Positions 50,718-63,505 are shown, counted from the stretch's first letter. The stretch is DNA of 64,000 nucleotides from Centroberyx gerrardi (GCF_048128805.1 NC_135999.1:18388690-18452689), one strand, 5' to 3'. Program-made: numbers and translations. The notes: generated from the letters alone by a model not told the origin.

Positions 50718-53336
50718 TCAAGGGTATAAAAAGCAACGCCTCCTCCATATTGAGCGGCTACCAATGATAGCAGATACTGAACAATACCTCGCTAACTGCT
50801 TGGCCCTTCTTTTAGGGAGACCAGCCATCTGAAGGCCCCTCACAACTAGCTTGTGCACATGACCCAGGCTGCCAAATATGAAAACTAAAAGTTTACACTT
50901 GTAGCCTAGCTGTGAAATGGTCTGCTCCAGCTGTTGATATTTCAGCATCTTAGTTAGAAAGGCTTCCTCTAGGCTGTAGTCAAAAGTACAGCCAACCTCT
51001 AGAATGAACACCTCTCTAAGATTTTCATTGACAACAACAACATCGGGAGTGTTAGCTGTAATATTAGAGAACACTTCTGAATCCTCACTACACAGACTGA
51101 ACATGCTCGGCTTCACAGCAGAATGCTTATAAAGCATTATAGAAGACCTGAAGATAGATGTGATATCTTTTGATATCAGATCCACTATTCTGTCATGCCT
51201 ACATATGTAAAGCCCCCTGTATACATGGCAACCATTTAAGATGTGGGACATGGTTTCAACTATCTGGTCGTGACCATGGTGTTTACAGTGAGGAGCATGA
51301 CTGTCAGGAAGCCAGATGGAGAGATTAAGCTTAGTTGGTAGAACCTGTAATCTTGCTTTTATAGTGAAGATGACAATGCTCTCATCTATAGCTACACTTT
51401 TGAACACTGTGTGGGAGACAGAGTGATCTGCAGCAGGGAGACATGCTAGCTTCCCTTGAAGTTTCAACTCAGTCCAGTGTTGCCGTTGTCTCTGTTGTTG
51501 CGCCCTCAAGAGGTGACCTCGGGCATTTGTTAGTGGAAGTTGATGTTCTGTTCCACCGACATTCACAGTCGCTCTCACAGAGATACTGGGGTCAGATATA
51601 ACCTCCTCCGAGACATTTACTGCCTCGGAGTTAGACCCTACCCACTCCAGAGTAACTTTTGCCCAGCCACATAGGTCGTTCAAGTCAGGCCAGTCCGACC
51701 ACACACCGAAACCAGGGGAGCGACTGTCCAGCTTTCCACTGGGTTTCCTCTTGAAGCCCAGGAAACTAGGATCCGACTCACGTGCCAGGGGGACCTTGCG
51801 CCTCTGTAGGTCCAGAAACAGAGAAGCTCTAGCAAGCTCTCTGACACATTGATCATCACTGTTAAGCATATTTAATAGATGGCAGAGCCTCGTAGCAATA
51901 TATGTCCATTCAAAGTTAGGAACCCCCAGTCCACTCTCCCGTTTACTGTGGAATATGACATCACGTGTAGTATGCGTATTTAAGCCAGCCCACTGTCTTA
52001 CCATACGTACAGTTTTATCATTCAAGTCACGTAGTGACTTTCGTGGAATATGTACATTGGAAAACAGATGTTGTACTTTGGCCAGTGCTACTTGTCTGAT
52101 CGCTTCCAATTTCATGATAAGTGGCAGGGGCGATGCATTTATTAAATCAAGTCTGGTGGAATACTCAGATATGATTTCATCGACTTGTTCTTTCCATTCA
52201 CCTGCTACATTGAATTTATGACCAAGATATGTATATGTCTCATGCCGTGAGTAAACTCTTAGTGGCTTATTACTAATTGTGAATACAGGTAGTGAATCTG
52301 ACTTAGAATGGTACCACCGGTTTCCCCCACTCCGCCTTTCATAGAAAACTGCACATTTGGAATCTTTAACCTCTAATCCTGACCACTCCAAAAAGGAGTC
52401 AGTTCTGGAGAGCATGTTGTTAATGACAGCCTCTTGACGAGAGGATATCAGAACATCATCGGCATACCCTTGAACGGGGTTAGGGGAAATGACACTGAGG
52501 GGAGCACACTTACATAGCCACTTTAACCATTGATTGATTGCTAGCACAAAGTTAACTGCACTCCATGGACAGCCAGTCTTAATGCCTACTTGGAGAGGGA
52601 TTGGATCTGTGAGCTGTTTACCACAAATAACCTGTATAAATGAACCATAATAAACATCTTTAACAATGTCAATAAAAACCTGAGGTAGATGCATTTCCTC
52701 AAGAGCTCTTAACATGACATTATGTGCTAAAGTTCCAAATGCATCACGGAAGTCCAGAAAAACAGTATAGAATCTACAGGACTCGTGCTTAAAGTCATCA
52801 ATTCCTGTTTTGAGACAAAACACATGTTCATTCATGCCTTGCCTATTGATGTAAGCCTTTTGCTTGGGAGATAAGATGTTTGCATCCACAAGCCATGGGA
52901 GAATTCGGGCAAGAATACATTTCATGAACACCTTATAGATGGTGGGTAAAAGGGAAATGTCTCTCCAGGTTGATGGATTGTCCGGGATATTGTCTTTTTT
53001 GGGGATTCTATGAACAAGAGCCCCCTTCCACGAATCAGGCACTCTTTTATTTTCCAAGCAGGTATTAAAGATTGAAGTTAATGTACATGACTGTGTGGCC
53101 TTGAGAGATTCGTATGATACACCGTCCACGCCACTTGATTTATTATTGGGTAGATTGCGCAACACAGTCTCCACCTCAGCCTGCGTAAAATGCGCGGTGT
53201 CAGGGAGACAGGCCGGCTCTGTGTACGGTATCGTTTCGTGCCAGGGCGGTGATGGAAGTGGGTCATCAATTGACATTCGCCCGCGACACTTTCTCTGGTA
53301 ATATAATTGCACCTGCTCACAATTATTGGGACACGG
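50718..53336 (-). CDS. LINE reverse transcriptase with restriction-like endonuclease
   Basis: The open frame spans about 870 codons; the first methionine-type codon at 53312 is GTG, and the frame stays open upstream to the G-run at 53335, so it is probably the C-terminal part of a larger protein. Visible domains in order: fingers motif KSSGVDGVSYE; palm motif A FLDFRDAF; motif B region VGIKTGCPWSAVNFVLA; catalytic motif C GYADDVLI; motif D region; a thumb; a variant zinc knuckle C-x-H-H...ETMSHILNGC; and a C-terminal PD-(D/E)xK endonuclease with PDVVVVN, LEVGC and a following K-x-x-KY. All catalytic positions I can name are present, and there is no stop over 2.6 kb, so the copy is young or recently active. 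Function: target-primed reverse transcription in the nucleus. Confidence 0.9.
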   Translation of the reverse strand, partial: PCPNNCEQVQLYYQRKCRGRMSIDDPLPSPPWHETIPYTEPACLPDTAHFTQAEVETVLRNLPNNKSSGVDGVSYESLKATQSCTLTSIFNTCLENKRVPDSWKGALVHRIPKKDNIPDNPSTWRDISLLPTIYKVFMKCILARILPWLVDANILSPKQKAYINRQGMNEHVFCLKTGIDDFKHESCRFYTVFLDFRDAFGTLAHNVMLRALEEMHLPQVFIDIVKDVYYGSFIQVICGKQLTDPIPLQVGIKTGCPWSAVNFVLAINQWLKWLCKCAPLSVISPNPVQGYADDVLISSRQEAVINNMLSRTDSFLEWSGLEVKDSKCAVFYERRSGGNRWYHSKSDSLPVFTISNKPLRVYSRHETYTYLGHKFNVAGEWKEQVDEIISEYSTRLDLINASPLPLIMKLEAIRQVALAKVQHLFSNVHIPRKSLRDLNDKTVRMVRQWAGLNTHTTRDVIFHSKRESGLGVPNFEWTYIATRLCHLLNMLNSDDQCVRELARASLFLDLQRRKVPLARESDPSFLGFKRKPSGKLDSRSPGFGVWSDWPDLNDLCGWAKVTLEWVGSNSEAVNVSEEVISDPSISVRATVNVGGTEHQLPLTNARGHLLRAQQQRQRQHWTELKLQGKLACLPAADHSVSHTVFKSVAIDESIVIFTIKARLQVLPTKLNLSIWLPDSHAPHCKHHGHDQIVETMSHILNGCHVYRGLYICRHDRIVDLISKDITSIFRSSIMLYKHSAVKPSMFSLCSEDSEVFSNITANTPDVVVVNENLREVFILEVGCTFDYSLEEAFLTKMLKYQQLEQTISQLGYKCKLLVFIFGSLGHVHKLVVRGLQMAGLPKRRAKQLARYCSVSAIIGSRSIWRRRCFLYP

Positions 53337-53958
53337 GGGGGGGGGGGGGTCTTTCAGATGTTAGTGAAGGCTGCACTGTCTCTAGGAGGAAACGCAATTG
53401 CGCTTCAATCCAGCTAGTAGCCAGTGTCGGTGTTAATGCCTCCGGGAGCGGTCGCTTCACTGGGAGCTTTTTCAGAATCCGAGCTACGTATTTCAGTAGG
53501 GCGAATCCAAACGGTTTTCCACGGTGGCTCTCGGTTGTAAACACTCCATTCTTGAAAAATATGCCATTCAGGAGGGTTATGAGTCGGATCCAGCTCCCGG
53601 GATCTGCCGATGAACCGTAGTGTTGTTTCTCATGGTATCCTCCGGTAGCCAAACTGCTCCTGAAGGCTCTCTCTTGGATTTGAAAGGCCGACCACTGCTG
53701 CTCAGTCAGGGGTCGCACCAAGTCAGAGAATTCCATGTGAGTTGGCTCCATGCCCAACAGGTGTTTCGGGGTCGGGTCGTAGGCGAGCCATTGTTGTTGA
53801 TAAACTCTCCCACTTCGGAGCGCTCGTTTGTAGGCAACTCTGATCGCCGAAACCAGACACATTGTCCAAACTATTCTCCACAATATCATTTTGCACATGA
53901 CTACATTTACGACGGCAGTTACGACGGGTGTGTGTTCAGATCTTAGAATGCTACGCAC
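53323..53958 (-). CDS. upstream LINE reading frame, unrecognised N-terminal region
   Basis: 211 codons (first codon GTG; first ATG about 20 codons in), ending in a proline run encoded by the 15-G homopolymer and a stop just after it. The frame lies one base off the reverse transcriptase frame, which is open on the other side of the same run, so the two were probably one protein of about 1,080 residues. The N-terminus is hydrophobic (MILWRIVWTMCLVSAIRV-like), followed by a mixed region with conserved-looking phrases such as WLAYDPTPKHLLGMEPTHME. I see none of the C2H2 zinc fingers usual at the N-terminus of this LINE group. Function unknown. Confidence 0.65.
   Translation of the reverse strand: MRSILRSEHTPVVTAVVNVVMCKMILWRIVWTMCLVSAIRVAYKRALRSGRVYQQQWLAYDPTPKHLLGMEPTHMEFSDLVRPLTEQQWSAFQIQERAFRSSLATGGYHEKQHYGSSADPGSWIRLITLLNGIFFKNGVFTTESHRGKPFGFALLKYVARILKKLPVKRPLPEALTPTLATSWIEAQLRFLLETVQPSLTSERPPPPPVSQ
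53335..53349. repeat. 15-G homopolymer at LINE frame junction
   Basis: Fifteen consecutive G on the plus strand. The frames before and after are offset by one base, so a change of one base in tract length would join them. Confidence 0.9.
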
Positions 53959-54349
53959 AAGCCTTCACCTGCTGCTATGCTCCAGCCGCCATGACACACA
54001 CCCACACACACACACACACATACACATACACAAAACATGTGAACAGTGTTTTTTCCTCTTCCTTGAATGTACTGCTGTGTTTGTGTGTCTGTTAGCCTCA
54101 CCCACTCTTTGCTGTTCTAGGACTCAAGTACTTTCCACAATAGACCTGTCACCGCTGATTGATATCTACTCTGTGTTGCTCTTCTGTCATTGTTATGTCA
54201 CTGTTAGAAGGTGTTTATGCCCTGCGCCCAAAATAGCTTCTCCTGGCTTCGTGTGGCGCGTGTATACGACTTCCTATCCAGTTTTAACACACAGGAAGCC
54301 ATGGAGCTACAGCAACAAAAAGATAGAAACAGGGATTATTCTGTCTGTG

Positions 54350-54452
<103 letters not shown>

Positions 54453-54459
54453 GAGAGGT

Positions 54460-56218
54460 TAATACTGTCCTCATTAAAAGCTCGTGATTTCAAACCCAAT
54501 TCCAGCTACATGTCTGGGAGCCATTGTGGAAAATTGCATTTAACGTACAGAAGAGAAACTTTAAATATTTATTTATTCATCCAGAATGATAATAGTGCCC
54601 TTTCAGTTTGAAGATGGCATTCAGATATGATGATCTTTCAAATTTGATCTGTTCCACCTCCTCTCACTCACATCTTCACCCTCTGGTTTCACACCTCTCT
54701 AAGCAGAGAACCAGGCCTTGGACCAGGCCAGAGAACCATGCGGACCGGGAATTGAGATTCTACATCTTCAATCTGCTTGGCCTTCTGGGTCTGGGCTAAG
54801 ATTTGTGTAGACCCAACAAACTAGATGGTTTTAGCAGAATGATCCTAAGGGACTTTTTTTTGTTGTTTGTTTGTTTTATTATTTTGGGGGGTATATGGAA
54901 GAATCTTGACCTCTGTAATACATTTTTGATTACCCTCCTTAATGCAAATAATATATTTTCCATGGTCCTCCCTGTAGACTCACAAAATCACAAACGACCA
55001 ACCAAATGACCAAAGGCTAGTTCAGAAAGTTATAATTGCTGTCAAAAGAAAAATAAATCAATTGAGTGATGATTTCAACAATGAGCAAACAGAAGCTTTT
55101 TGCAGCTTATTACTACTGAAAATTAAAAAAAACATGAAAACCAAACAAAGGGATTGCAGACACAGACTGTTGAGTTTATGCTGACCCTGCTCATATACTG
55201 TATCTATTTTAACAACTAAAGCTAACCAGATGTAATGTATCATACAGTATAATTAAGTCAGAGAAAATCCATTACTTGTCAGCAGGCTACAGTGTATACA
55301 ACATCACCTTTTACAGCAGGATGACTGTGGCCAATATGATAGACCTTTTCCCTTTTTTTCCCCTTTTCCTTTTCATTCATTGCATAAAACATTGCTTGCT
55401 TATGTGACAGTCTAGTGTCTAATTAAGATGATAAAATGTTTGGTCTTCTTTGCCTGAGAAGGGCTTCAGTTAATGATGCGGTGATACTGGTAGAAATGTG
55501 CACATCACTGACATTATTGATAAACCTTGAACTGAACTCATAAAAACAGGCATAGATATGAAAGAGCAGCGAGGTGTGAAAATACAGTAGATAACTGATG
55601 AAGAGAGAAGGCGGCAAGTGTCTTATGTTTTTATGGAGAGGATGAAAACGTTTGTGTGGCCTCAAATGTTCACTGCTGACCAGTGTAAGCTGTTGAAGAG
55701 AGGTATAATAAGGCATATAGTGGAAATACTGCAGTGTTTCAATCTGAAAAAGGCACCTATAGGTAGAGCCAAGTATAACAAAAAACAGGCTGATTTTCTC
55801 CAATGATCCTCTAACAGAAATTATGATACGTCCTTAACTGACATGCTCTGCTGGCTTTATCCTGACATGCATGGAGCTGCCTTGAAAGGTTTATGTTCTC
55901 TGTAACATGCAGATCCAAGCATGAGTGGGTTACTCAGATTTTCTAGATAAATCTCTGTCACACACACAAGCACACACCATCACACACACTTACAAACTCA
56001 CACACACTACTTGCACGTGCGCATGACCAATGCATTATTCATCCACTGACAACTTATTACCTTCTGCACAACAACATTCTTATATGATTCATTATGATTT
56101 CATGATGCATTAATCCCCAAAGGAAACATGTGAGCTGATTGTTACAGTAATAAGTAATTTGATTGGCTTTGTACTCAAATATGATGTAAAATAACTGCAT
56201 AGTAATATGCATGCACAT

Positions 56219-56265
<47 letters not shown>

Positions 56266-58278
56266 TGTTAAGTAGATGTAGTATAGCCTAGCAGTAACAT
56301 TTCTGCAATGAAAGGGACTAGACAGTAACTGTCAATTATGTGGAAAAAGTTGATCTGTTGCATCAAAATCTGTCAAACGTATGTCGAGTCCTGATCAATA
56401 CATCCACTGCATGACTGTAGAGAAATGACAACTATTTCCTCAGTCAATGCTAAAACTAGTGTCTTGTTCTCATGCGGTGAATTGACACATTATATTCTGA
56501 CACTTTTTATGCTGACAGAACTCAGTTTAATTGGATCCATACAGACATGATGAGACACAACAATTTGGCAATTATATAAAACTTTTTGCTTTTTTTATGA
56601 CATTTCTTTGGGCCTCTTGTGACATTGCAACATTAGAAATAATTAGACAGGATTTCATAGTCAAGATGAGATGTTCTGTGAGACCAAATCTTTTTTTTCT
56701 CAGGATAATTAGGCATATTCACTTTTAATCTTTTGAATCATCTCAACTACAAACAAAAACACAAAACAACAATGTTACCCCTCCCACCCCCATCTTTGTC
56801 CTCATAATATGCAGCTTTTTCAGTATTTACAGTGTTCAATCCACTCTTCCTTACAATCTAAATAAAGGTCTGTATTTGTTTACCATCTTCGATCAAAAGT
56901 CCATTAGGAATCCCTTCTATGGGTTTGGCTCCAATCTGATTAGAATCTATCATATTTTGGAACCAGTCAGCTCCTTTTAACTTGCTTGAAATGTTTTCAT
57001 GAAGAAATGATTCTTCTCTTCTGATCCGAGATTGTCTTCTGTTTTCTTTTTCTTTTTTTATAGCTGAAAAGTTATTTTCTTAAACCAAATGACAAAAGTA
57101 GTTCTATGTAGCACTTTCTGAGTGTTTTCTGAGATAGACACTTAGCAGTGGAATTGGAGCATTGATCCAGTCAACAGAAGAAATGAACAAAACACAAGGT
57201 GGCTTTGTTAACCGGATGCTTCTTTTCAACAAAAAAAAATCACTTACACTGTGTTATCAACTGCAACATCTTCCCTTTATGAACTACAAGTTCCCTGGCA
57301 CATTATAGCCTTTTAGTTTGCACATATTGTGTACAAGACCCACCTTGTCTTCTGTGTTTGCCTCCATCCTTTCTGGAGAATAATTCAGGGTAACTATGGG
57401 GCTGCAATAAATTCAATGTATGAAAAAATAACAAATTTGCTGATTTGCTCTTCATCCAATGAACTGCTTGTGTGTCATGTACTACTTTAACAAGTCTGCA
57501 TGAAGGCAAAGATCATTGTTATAGACCTTAAAATGTTTCCCACCCATATCTCTACATTGCCCATATACATTCAGACTGGCATCTCTGTTTAAAAAGGGAG
57601 AAGGATGGGGTTAGTGGGGAGGGGGAGGGGGGAAAGGGATGTGCAGGGAAGAATGGATTCAATACCTGCAGTGCCCAATTGAGGTAAAACCTAGCATGAT
57701 GCATTGTTATGTTCCTTGTTGGCTTTGGTCATTCAAAACCAAGATAACTTAAACATTATAACACAGTGTTCAGTCCTTTGGATATGCAGTCTTTCTGAAG
57801 GTTGGAGCACCCATCCTCCACAGTTTCAGATGCACCAGCGGGGCTCTGGAGCCTCTTAAGGACGGCTGTGGGAATGCCTCATCATTGCAAACATTGTGTG
57901 ACAAGAGTCAGTGGTCTCCAGTGAGTTGTCTAATCCTTCCTTCTCCTGATCTCCACAGACGAGAGAAGATGGCACGCTGTGTTAAGTTGTTTACACTTGT
58001 TTTCTGAATGCATTTGAATGATGGGAAATAATCATGCGCACTGCATTCCACATTCGTATTCATGAAACCTAACAAATTTGACACATTTGAGTGATTGTTG
58101 ATGAAGTTGTTTGTGGGGAGGAGCAGCGGCTGGCAGGGATTATACAGTACCACAATTGAACTTCCATTGCAGCACACAGACACAGAACACAAGCACGGCT
58201 CATAACTGCAAGAGCTGCACAGATGGAAAGATCTGTGCAAGGTGAGCGTCAAAAATGGCAGGCCTCCATGTGCACACG

Positions 58279-58309
<31 letters not shown>

Positions 58310-58350
58310 CTACACACACATACACTCACACATACTGAAACACCGCTAGC
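54460..58350. other. spacer downstream of the GPCR gene
   Basis: No supported gene. A (CA)n run at 56218-56262 and several shorter ones. The part nearest the receptor (roughly 58360-58648) is probably its 3' UTR. Confidence 0.4.
56218..56262. repeat. (CA)n microsatellite
   Basis: About 22 units. Confidence 0.95.
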
Positions 58351-58359
58351 ATTTCATTA

Positions 58360-58648
58360 TAATTTATTTAATCATTCCTGATGTCTTAAGTCAATAAGTG
58401 CTTTACGCTCAAGGTCCCAAAACCAATAAATATTCATTTGCAGCTGGGCAGTTTAAAACATTGTTTTCTCCAACACAATTCTGTGGTAAAAATGCTGATC
58501 GGTGGGGGCTACCTCCTCCTTCTCTCCCCAGGCTCAGGCTCACCTGTTTCGATGGCGCATGATAAACATAAATTTAAAATAACGATAAGCACGATCAGTG
58601 AGAGTTCATGTGATGAAGGCTCAAAGCAGCTTGTCCTTCTGCCCCCAC
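58360..58648 (-). other. presumed receptor 3' UTR
   Basis: Minus-strand AATAAA (plus TTTATT at 58363-58368) lies about 280 bases beyond the stop codon. Other distal signals are possible. Confidence 0.35.
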
Positions 58649-59078
58649 TCAGACATCAGTCTCCTCTCCGTCCAGAGGGTGTGTGTGGCACTGCACCCTC
58701 TCCTCCAGACTGATGTCCTCTGTGGTCGTGCTGGCATGACTGACAGCGCCTCGGTGTGGCAAGGAAGGGAACTGCAAGGTGTGTCTGCTCTTAGCGGCCC
58801 TGCCCTTCCCCGCCCCGTTGCTGTAGGACACGACTAATCGCCGGCTCTCGTCAGGCGCAGCGGAGGGGGAAGGGCCCGAGTCGGCCTTGAGGTGAGGTGT
58901 CCCTTGGGAGTCACCGCTGGGGTCACTGGCATTGTTGTCATGGAGATCTGGCAGATTGCCAGTGGCGATGCTGCCGCTCTTGACGTGCGGCGTGTGGCTG
59001 TGGGTGTGGCGGTACTCCTCGTCAATGTCCTTACCCAGCTTCCACCTCTTCCACTTCTTCAGCATCTCCGACTGCACC

Positions 59079-59125
<47 letters not shown>

Positions 59126-60483
59126 GGGAGGCATATGAAGATGGGGATAAAGATTAAATAAGACAGAGAGCACTGCATTAGATGGATGTCTCTTGCCAAA
59201 GACTACATTTAAAGGTTAAGAGATTAGCAGATGGATGATGTTGTGTCTGTCCCACCTCATAGACAAAAGAATGGAGTGGAACCTGAACAAAGATTGAGTT
59301 TTTACAGATATAAAAGAACAGGATAAAGATTGGGAAGAGGAACACACTGATTATGAAAAATGTCTTATTTATCTTCTCTACAAAGGGAAAGGAAGGAACT
59401 CTAGCAAAGGCTGAGATTAAATTAAGACGGTGCTTGATGTGAAAGCATATCTGTCTCACCTCTTTGTTGACAAAGCAGTACAAGATGGCAACCAGCAGCC
59501 CCTGAAGAGGAAGACACATTGTCATCATTTCATTCATATCACATAATGGAAACAAGCCGATGAAAACATGACCCTTGTTGTAATAATATTTATGCTACTA
59601 ATATCTGATGATAGTCATATCAGATCAGTGGATTCTCAGAGAAGCAAAGATGCCTTGGAAGAAACAACACATTTAGAAATACTCTGTGTGCCTCAGAAAA
59701 GAAAAAAGAGATAAAAGAGATAGAAAACATACTGAAGCAATGGTCAGCTATTGAACTATTCGAGGATGGAAACCTCCTGTGGAGTTCTGCTCTGACCTGG
59801 AAGGAGTTGAACAGAAGGTCGTAGAAGAGGCGTATGAGGCGCAGCATGGAGCCTTTTGGGACGGACTCGTCGATGACGAAGGTGAAGAGGATGGCATGAA
59901 TCCCCAGCAGGGGGATGAGAGTCAGAGTGGACTTTGCTAGTCTGGACAGGAAGAGAAATGGGGACGTGGGGACAGGTTTTTAAATTTTTGTTTGACAAAA
60001 AATAAGTATATACACATGCAAAATGTATCTAACCAGAGAATAACACATAAAAAACATTTGAATATGGTCCTCAGCGGAGGAATGGCAATACTGTTTAATT
60101 TCTAACATTTTAAGTTTTCATTTCAGGCTAACATTCTTTTCCAGGGAGACTTACAATGAAGGAGAGAATGACAAATATTCCCAAATATTCCCAAATATTT
60201 TCTCACCTGAACTTGTAGTCAGTGTATCTCATCTGATGAGCCTTGAGTTTAGACATCAGGATTTTGATAATTCGGATGAAGATGAAAAAGTTAATCTGAA
60301 TGAGGGAGGGAGAGGAAGTTAAGTGGAAGCAAAAAATATGTAATGTAGAGTATCAGTTAGCAGTGAGAGAGAGAGAGAAAGAGGGAGATAGAGAGAGAGA
60401 GACTCCCAAAAAGGGGCATGTCAGGACAGCTGGTCTGTCATTTTGTAACTCTTGATGAATGTTTCTGTGGGACTTGACCTGGC

Positions 60484-60514
<31 letters not shown>

Positions 60515-60636
60515 TTATGATCCACTGCAGAACCCTCTCAGATGACAGAGAACATTAATTATTACAGCGCTCAAGCTATTAGCTCTCCAAGTTTGGTAAC
60601 ATCTGTATGTTGTCTTAACAGAGTGTGTACGTGTGA

Positions 60637-60668
<32 letters not shown>

Positions 60669-61225
60669 ATGTCTGTTTGCCTGCATGCATGCACACAAAT
60701 ACAGTTTATTCGGGTGTGAATATGTGTTTGTGTGTGTAAGCGTTAGCTTAAGTACAGGATTATGTTGTGGGATTATGTTAAAGGATTATGCATGGCATTA
60801 TAGAACAATATGGCAAAGATTCCAGTTATGACAACAAATAGGAATTTCCCAGACTGTAGATAAGACTTACACAGTCCAGGAAATATAAGGGTGTGTGAAT
60901 ATTTCAGCATGTGTGTGCGCACATATGTTTGAGCATGTGGTCAACAGGGTCATCACTGTTAGTGTGCACTTGTGTTCTTAAGTGTATCCATGTATAATGT
61001 TGTTTGTCTCTATGGGAACAGGGGACAGGAAAGACACGCACACACTCACACACACAAAGAATTTGTGTGCGTGTGTGTGGACTCGGGGGTTGGGGGTGGG
61101 CCATTGTCTGACTGTGCAGGAAGACTATAAAGCCATACCTACATACATACACACAGCATACAAGGGCAATTGGTATCTCTACTCACAGCAGCATCTGCCA
61201 AGAAACAATCAATCGATGGCAGCTG

Positions 61226-61257
<32 letters not shown>

Positions 61258-61394
61258 TGTGTACGTCTTGGTGCATCTGTAGCTCACACATACATGCATG
61301 CCCACACACACATGCCCGACTTACCAGATAAGCAAACAGTATAGGGGAACGGATGATCCACCAGTATCCCATGTTAATATTCCTCTCCCAGCAC

Positions 61395-61431
<37 letters not shown>

Positions 61432-63473
61432 AATTTAAGTGTCTGGAATTTTTTGCTGTTTCCATTGTGATTCTGATTCTTTTAACAATTAGCCTGCTAG
61501 TGCCACCAAAGAGTCATCAGATGTCCATATAGTTGAATATGAATATGGTTTTAAGGGAATGAAAAGGGAAAGGGTATAAAATGAATTTAAGACTACAGCC
61601 ATGTTTCTCCACATGGATCATAGATATAAGCTGATAGATCTAAGCTTCCATTCATTTCATCTGATGAGTGAAAGGGATCAAACTTACTCCTCGTTCTCAT
61701 ACAAATATTTCACTGTGACCCATGGCAACACGAATATGAGCGGTGCACCTGAGAATGAGAGAGGCAAAATATGGAAGTGAGCAGACATTTGACATGTTAA
61801 CAAAGTAAAACTTTATAACAAATGCAGTTAAAGGAATACAAGGTTTTGGGAGATTGGTCCATTGGTCGACTTACTCAGGAAGTGATGAGAATGTAAACAT
61901 TAAAATCATCCATGTGTCCCCAGTAGATCATTGTGCACCATGTTGCACCAATTCTTTAGCATACACCATGCTGAGTGACAGTATTTGAGTATTTTATTTC
62001 AGTATTTTATTTTTGTATCATATTTTGATATGTTTGTATATTTATATATATTATATTTAAGATTACTTATCCTTTAACTTTAGAGCTGCTAGTGAACAAC
62101 CTACCAGGGACAATGGATGATTTTGGTGTCTATGTTCTCATAGACAGTGTATTCCTATAATAATCACTGTGTAATAGTTGTCATTGTCATTGTCAGTCAC
62201 TGTGTAATAGTTAAGTTAATAATTACCCCAGCCGATGGCCAGGTAAATGTAGAAGTAGTTCCTCTCGCTGAATACGGTGATAACGAGCAGGCTGTGCAGG
62301 TAGATGCCCTCCACCAGCAGCCAATAGTTGTTGGCCATTACGCTGTATTGCATCATCACCATGGCACCGCGACACCAAGTCACAGCCTGACACACAACAC
62401 AGGAAGTGGAAGTAACAAACAATCAGAGAGGGTGACACATTCAGAAGTCCTTAATATTGGTCACAATCAAAAAGTCACAATCAGAACCCCAACAGGGCCA
62501 GCCGGATGCTCTGCCAAATACTTTGCTGCTGTCCAGGGTTAAGTCTAGGTCAGACTACAAGACAAGGGCAGTTCAGCACAACCGACTGGTCTTCACACAG
62601 CGTGATGGGACAAAGGTGGCCGTCACACACATAAAGATGAAAGATCACACACTACTTGATGCTGTCATTCAAAAACATTTTCCCATTCGTCTAAAACAGT
62701 TCACTGAAAATATAATTTCAAAATAACTCTTCTATCATTTCTTGCATCATGGTACAGAAGCTACAGATTACATTAACATTACAAATGTATTTAGAAGTTA
62801 CATTATTACAAGTACAAGATTGATGAAGAATCTTGTATGAGACTTCTGTCACTTAATTTGTAATTGCATACTAATGTGGACTGATCCAAGCACGCTGCCA
62901 ATTTATACCATTTTATATGAGATTTATTCCTCCAAATGAAATTGTATAGCAACTTATCAAGAACTATCTATGTGAATGGGCGCTGTGGTTGACATTCTTT
63001 TTTTCCCCCCACTGAGCTAAACTCCTATTGGCTGTTGCAAGTTTCACCCTCAGATTTCAGTCTTGGTGAGTGACGCTTGGTGACGCTGCACAAGACTTCC
63101 TAGCATTGGTGTTAAAATCACCTAGTGTGACCTAGGCTTTAGCTTATTAGCCAGCGAGTGCTAAGACACATCAATGCGTGGTGCGTGTGCTCTAACCGGT
63201 ATGTTAACCCATGCTTCTGTCTGGCGGTCGCTGCTGCTCCTGGGGTCCAGGGTGAGGGCCAGCGTGTCCAGCAGGGCGTCTTTCACCAGGATGGACACGG
63301 CTCTCAGGATGAAGGAGGCAAACAGGTTCATGTGGATGTTGTTCCTCATACAGTGGAGCCTCCTGGTGGTGAGATAAGTTTGAGCTTTTTTTTATTGTAC
63401 GTGACTTTACTGTCGCTATACTGCATGCTTTAACATTAACCACATTCCTTTAATGTAGCGCTTTACTTTTCTC

Positions 63474-63505
<32 letters not shown>

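Larger units (their letters stand above)
50535..53990 (-). mobile_element. R2-group LINE (restriction-like endonuclease type), nearly full length
   Basis: A single minus-strand element. At the 5' side is a 211-codon frame, then a 15-G run, then the main frame with reverse transcriptase and restriction-like endonuclease. Downstream is a short 3' UTR ending in an AATAAA-rich stretch (about 50540-50570). Target-site duplications were not found, so the ends are approximate. The lineage within the group (R4/Rex6, NeSL, HERO or R2 proper) is undecided. Confidence 0.85.

Noticed and set aside
62457..62726. 90-codon frame in a receptor intron
   Set aside because: Mostly within a MITE-like element; no transposase motif seen.
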